From positions 314,433-378,432 of the forward strand of contig NZ_NCQY01000009.1 of assembly GCF_002894645.1 (NCBI RefSeq): 64,000 nucleotides of DNA, given 5' to 3'. A program made the translations under genes and the position numbers. Source of the DNA: Salinibacter altiplanensis (GTDB lineage: Bacteria > Bacteroidota > Rhodothermia > Rhodothermales > Salinibacteraceae). How positions within the stretch are numbered: the stretch's first letter is position 1; each line of letters starts with the position of its first letter. The notes under the pieces are model-generated. The model made no database searches, had not been told where the DNA came from, and saw nothing but the letters and a program-made list of their open reading frames with translations. Positions 61,757-64,000 of this stretch are shown in pieces.

Positions 61757-63310
61757 CTACTCGGTACTCCCCCCGACAGCATCCTGGTGGCGGAGGGCCA
61801 ACACGCTTCCAATCCCGAGGTTGATGGCGGTGCCGAGGGCCGTGTACCAGGGCCAGCCGATCGTGCGCAGGCGTGCCTCTTCTATGCGGACGTCCGACGG
61901 GTTCAGCACAAAGATCCACCCTTCCGCGGGGCTGTGCCACACGCCAAAAATGACGAGCACCATCCCTCCAATCGAGGCGACAAACGCCACGAGCGCATCG
62001 GCCTGGCGGGTGCCGTTGTGCCACAGGCCGAGCAGGAAGGCCCCGAGCAGCCCCCCGTACGTAAACGAGGCAATCGACAGGCCCAGCTCCACGACGGGGT
62101 TGTTGCTATCCTGAAAGAGGCTCGCGAAGCCGACAAAGACGACGCCCCAGAACAGCGTAAGAAGTCGCGAGAGGAGCAGCCCGCGGTCCACACTCACGGA
62201 GCGGCCTGAGATGCGCTCGTAGAGGTCATTGACCGACGAGGAGGCCAGTGCGTTGAGCGAGGAGGAGAGGGAGCTCATGGCCGCCGCCACGATGCCGGCC
62301 AGAATGAGCCCCGAGAGGCCTGCCGGCAGGCCCTCGATGATGTACTTGGGAAACACCTCATCGCCCCGCTGAAGCCCAAGCGCGTCGACGGACGCCCCGT
62401 CGTAGTGTCCCCACAGGAGCAGTCCCACCCCCAGGAACAGGGCAAACTGCACCATCACGATGAGGGCGCTCCCGACAACCGCCTTCTGGCTGTCCGCCTC
62501 GGTGCGGCAGGCCAGCAGGCGCTGCACGATGAGCTGGTCGGTGCCGTGGGAGGCCATCGAGAAGATGGCCCCGCCCACCACGGCCGTGCCCAGCGTGTAG
62601 GGCTGCGTCCACCAGCGCCCGAACGACTTGTCCAGGCCGAGGTCGATCAGATTGGTCTTGCCGGCCGCCACCGCCTCCCCCCACCACCCCGGGGGCACAT
62701 CGCCCAGCAGGAAGCCGATGGCCGCGAGCGCCCCGCCCACATAGAGCCCCATTTGCACCACGTCCATCCACACGACCGCCCGGAGGCCGCCTACCAGCGT
62801 GTAGACGGCCGTCACGACGCCGATGATCAGGATGATCTGGACGTAGGTGGCCTCCACGCCCGCCATGTTGGCAACTACCTTCAACGGGATGGCCGTCGCG
62901 AAAAGGCGCACGCCGTCCGCCAGCAGGCGCGTTCCGAGGAACGTGACCGACGCGGCCCCCTGCATCGCGGACCCGTACCGGTTGCCGAGGAAGGCGTAGG
63001 CCGTTTCCAGTTGGCCCGCATGGTAGCGGGGCAGGAGATACACCCCGACAAGGATGCGCCCCACCAGGTACCCGATTGTGATCTGCAGAAAGGCAAGCGT
63101 CCCCCCGTACGCCACGGCCGGCACGCCCACCACCGTGAGCGTGCTCGTTTCCGTGGCTACCACGGAGAAGCACACGGCCCACCACGGCAGGTCTCGCCCC
63201 CCAAGAAAGTAGTCCTCGGTAGACTCCTGCGTCCCGCCCGCCCAAACCCCGAAGGCCACCACGCCGAGCAGGTAGGCCGTGAGGACGACAAAGTCCAGCG
63301 TTGTAAGCAT
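61757..63310 (-). CDS. Sodium/solute symporter (SSS family)
   Basis: A 517-residue transporter with about 13 membrane helices of the LeuT fold. Family markers are LGGRDLPWWAVCFSVVATETS near the N-terminus (in part DLPWWAVCFSVVATETS), VYTLVGGLRAVVWMDVVQ, GTDQLIVQRLLACR, and GLILAGIVAAAMSSLSSSLNALASSSVNDLY with the Na2-site Ser pair (in part AAAMSSLSSSLNALASS). It couples Na+ entry to import of a solute such as a sugar, sialic acid or amino acid. ATG at 63308-63310 (MLTTLDFVVL). A partial sugar-kinase-like gene lies upstream, suggesting sugar or amino-sugar uptake. Confidence 0.93.
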   Translation of the reverse strand: MLTTLDFVVLTAYLLGVVAFGVWAGGTQESTEDYFLGGRDLPWWAVCFSVVATETSTLTVVGVPAVAYGGTLAFLQITIGYLVGRILVGVYLLPRYHAGQLETAYAFLGNRYGSAMQGAASVTFLGTRLLADGVRLFATAIPLKVVANMAGVEATYVQIILIIGVVTAVYTLVGGLRAVVWMDVVQMGLYVGGALAAIGFLLGDVPPGWWGEAVAAGKTNLIDLGLDKSFGRWWTQPYTLGTAVVGGAIFSMASHGTDQLIVQRLLACRTEADSQKAVVGSALIVMVQFALFLGVGLLLWGHYDGASVDALGLQRGDEVFPKYIIEGLPAGLSGLILAGIVAAAMSSLSSSLNALASSSVNDLYERISGRSVSVDRGLLLSRLLTLFWGVVFVGFASLFQDSNNPVVELGLSIASFTYGGLLGAFLLGLWHNGTRQADALVAFVASIGGMVLVIFGVWHSPAEGWIFVLNPSDVRIEEARLRTIGWPWYTALGTAINLGIGSVLALRHQDAVGGSTE

Positions 63311-63641
63311 AGACGGGAGCAACAAGTTGGAACCCAGCATCCGTGGACACAGCGTCCTCCCCCACGCGCACAATCTCCCCATGCCCAAACGAAGATCACG
63401 ACGAGGACGCAGAAGCGCGAACGGGCCCTCCGCCTTTCGTCTCTTCCGTGCTCTCCCACACTACACGGCAAAAATCTCAGCGCAGGGCCGCACGGTCCCG
63501 TCGGCATGGTCCCGAAACCGGAGCAACAAGCGGAGGGATGTACGGTCCTGCCCCCACGAAGAGAAACAGGACTCCTCCACCTGCCCGTGACGCTCCCAGG
63601 CAATCACAGACACCGAGGAAAGCGGGGCACATGGCGGTTTC
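63311..63641. other. Intergenic region with a 19-bp dispersed repeat
   Basis: No gene is seen in these 331 bases between the symporter start and the kinase stop. The sequence CACACTACACGGCAAAAAT (63457-63475) is identical to the left end of the element at 45138-45156 and in the same orientation, but a matching right end is not found nearby, so it is a solitary end or a shared regulatory sequence. Confidence 0.5.
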
Positions 63642-64000
63642 TCATTCGTCCAGGCGACGAGCACGACGCAACGCCCCCACGACCGGCTCATGCCGAAGCA
63701 CCTCTACAGACCAGTCGGGGATCTGGTCGGCAAGGACGCGACGAAGCACCCCTGCGTAGTGTTCGTTTCGGAGCATCCCCCCAAGCAGCGCAACTCGGGG
63801 CGCTACATCGTCCGTCTCGCTGAGCAGCCATTCAACCTGCCGCACCAGCCTGGCAACCTGGGCGTCCAGGATGTCTGTCGCCACCGCGTCCCCATCCGCG
63901 GAGGCCTCAATCACAAGCGGGGCCACGTCTTGGAGGGCCGGCCGGTCCTGATACACCCAGTGGATGAGGGCGGCCCGTTCGTCAACGTCATACTCCTCGG
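63642..64000 (-). CDS. BadF/BadG/BcrA/BcrD-type ATPase, probable N-acetylglucosamine kinase (partial)
   Basis: About 119 C-terminal residues of a kinase that enters from the right edge. The tail shows the family end: APLVIEASADGDAVATDILD, then VALLGGMLRNEHYAGVLRRV (ATP-binding Gly pair), then EPVVGALRRARRL. The frame is open to base 64000, so the GTG at 63956 is not the start. BadF-type kinases phosphorylate N-acetylglucosamine or related sugars. Same strand as the symporter, 331 bases upstream of it. Confidence 0.8.
   Translation of the reverse strand, partial: EEYDVDERAALIHWVYQDRPALQDVAPLVIEASADGDAVATDILDAQVARLVRQVEWLLSETDDVAPRVALLGGMLRNEHYAGVLRRVLADQIPDWSVEVLRHEPVVGALRRARRLDE

Overview
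The window is a GC-rich (roughly 65% by eye) bacterial chromosome segment. Its acidic proteins and gene families fit Salinibacter or a close Rhodothermota/Bacteroidota relative: cytosolic proteins rich in Asp and Glu, a fused gamma-alpha 2-oxoacid:ferredoxin oxidoreductase, a LytS/LytTR pair, a nuoA-G cluster and a type I-alpha-sized glutamine synthetase. The organism is inferred from content; no rRNA gene is present.

Layout. 1-8 kb: the 3' end of an unknown gene, DJ-1/PfpI, an FAD amine oxidase with two DoxX proteins, korB-korA and cysH. 8-17 kb: apaG, thyA, an OprP/OprO-like porin, a large exported metalloprotease/beta-propeller/beta-barrel protein, and a LytTR two-component pair. 17-28 kb: a structured gene-poor stretch, an amidase, a decayed XRE antitoxin, folA, a patatin, a DoxX/zinc-ribbon fusion, a K+ channel, an L,D-transpeptidase and signal peptidase I. 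28-33 kb: lepA, lspA, nadE and a DUF421 protein. 33.1-35.7 kb: a scarred accessory patch with a diverged copy of the nadE 5' end, a nucleotidyltransferase lacking its normal N-terminus, a DUF2283 fragment, a very AT-rich nuclease candidate and a DNA methyltransferase. 35.7-45 kb: nuoG, three unrelated small genes, then nuoF, E, D, C, B and A, all on the minus strand so that nuoA is transcribed first. 45-56 kb: a dipeptidase, GH15, purB, glnA, an Lrp regulator and a threonine-degradation pair (epimerase-type dehydrogenase and kbl). 56-58 kb: a lower-GC single gene fusing an ABC-type ATPase to a DUF4435/TOPRIM-like domain, a candidate anti-phage gene. 58-64 kb: an S10 carboxypeptidase, a CBS protein, a CAU tRNA, small proteins, a sodium/solute symporter and a partial BadF-type kinase.

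How parts relate. thyA and folA, 10 kb apart, close the thymidylate/folate cycle. KorAB would feed reduced ferredoxin into metabolism, while NuoA-G is the peripheral arm of complex I; the membrane genes nuoH-N do not follow nuoG, where a restriction-modification pair sits instead. lspA and lepB supply lipoprotein and preprotein processing for the several exported proteins here. Lrp lies beside glnA and divergent from the threonine-degradation pair, so it is a plausible nitrogen/amino-acid regulator.

Small non-coding elements recur. Two have near-perfect inverted ends and 3-bp TNA target duplications. In two places such an end coincides exactly with a gene's stop codon (the porin and nuoA). 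All features are read by eye; homology calls rest on recognised motifs, not database searches.
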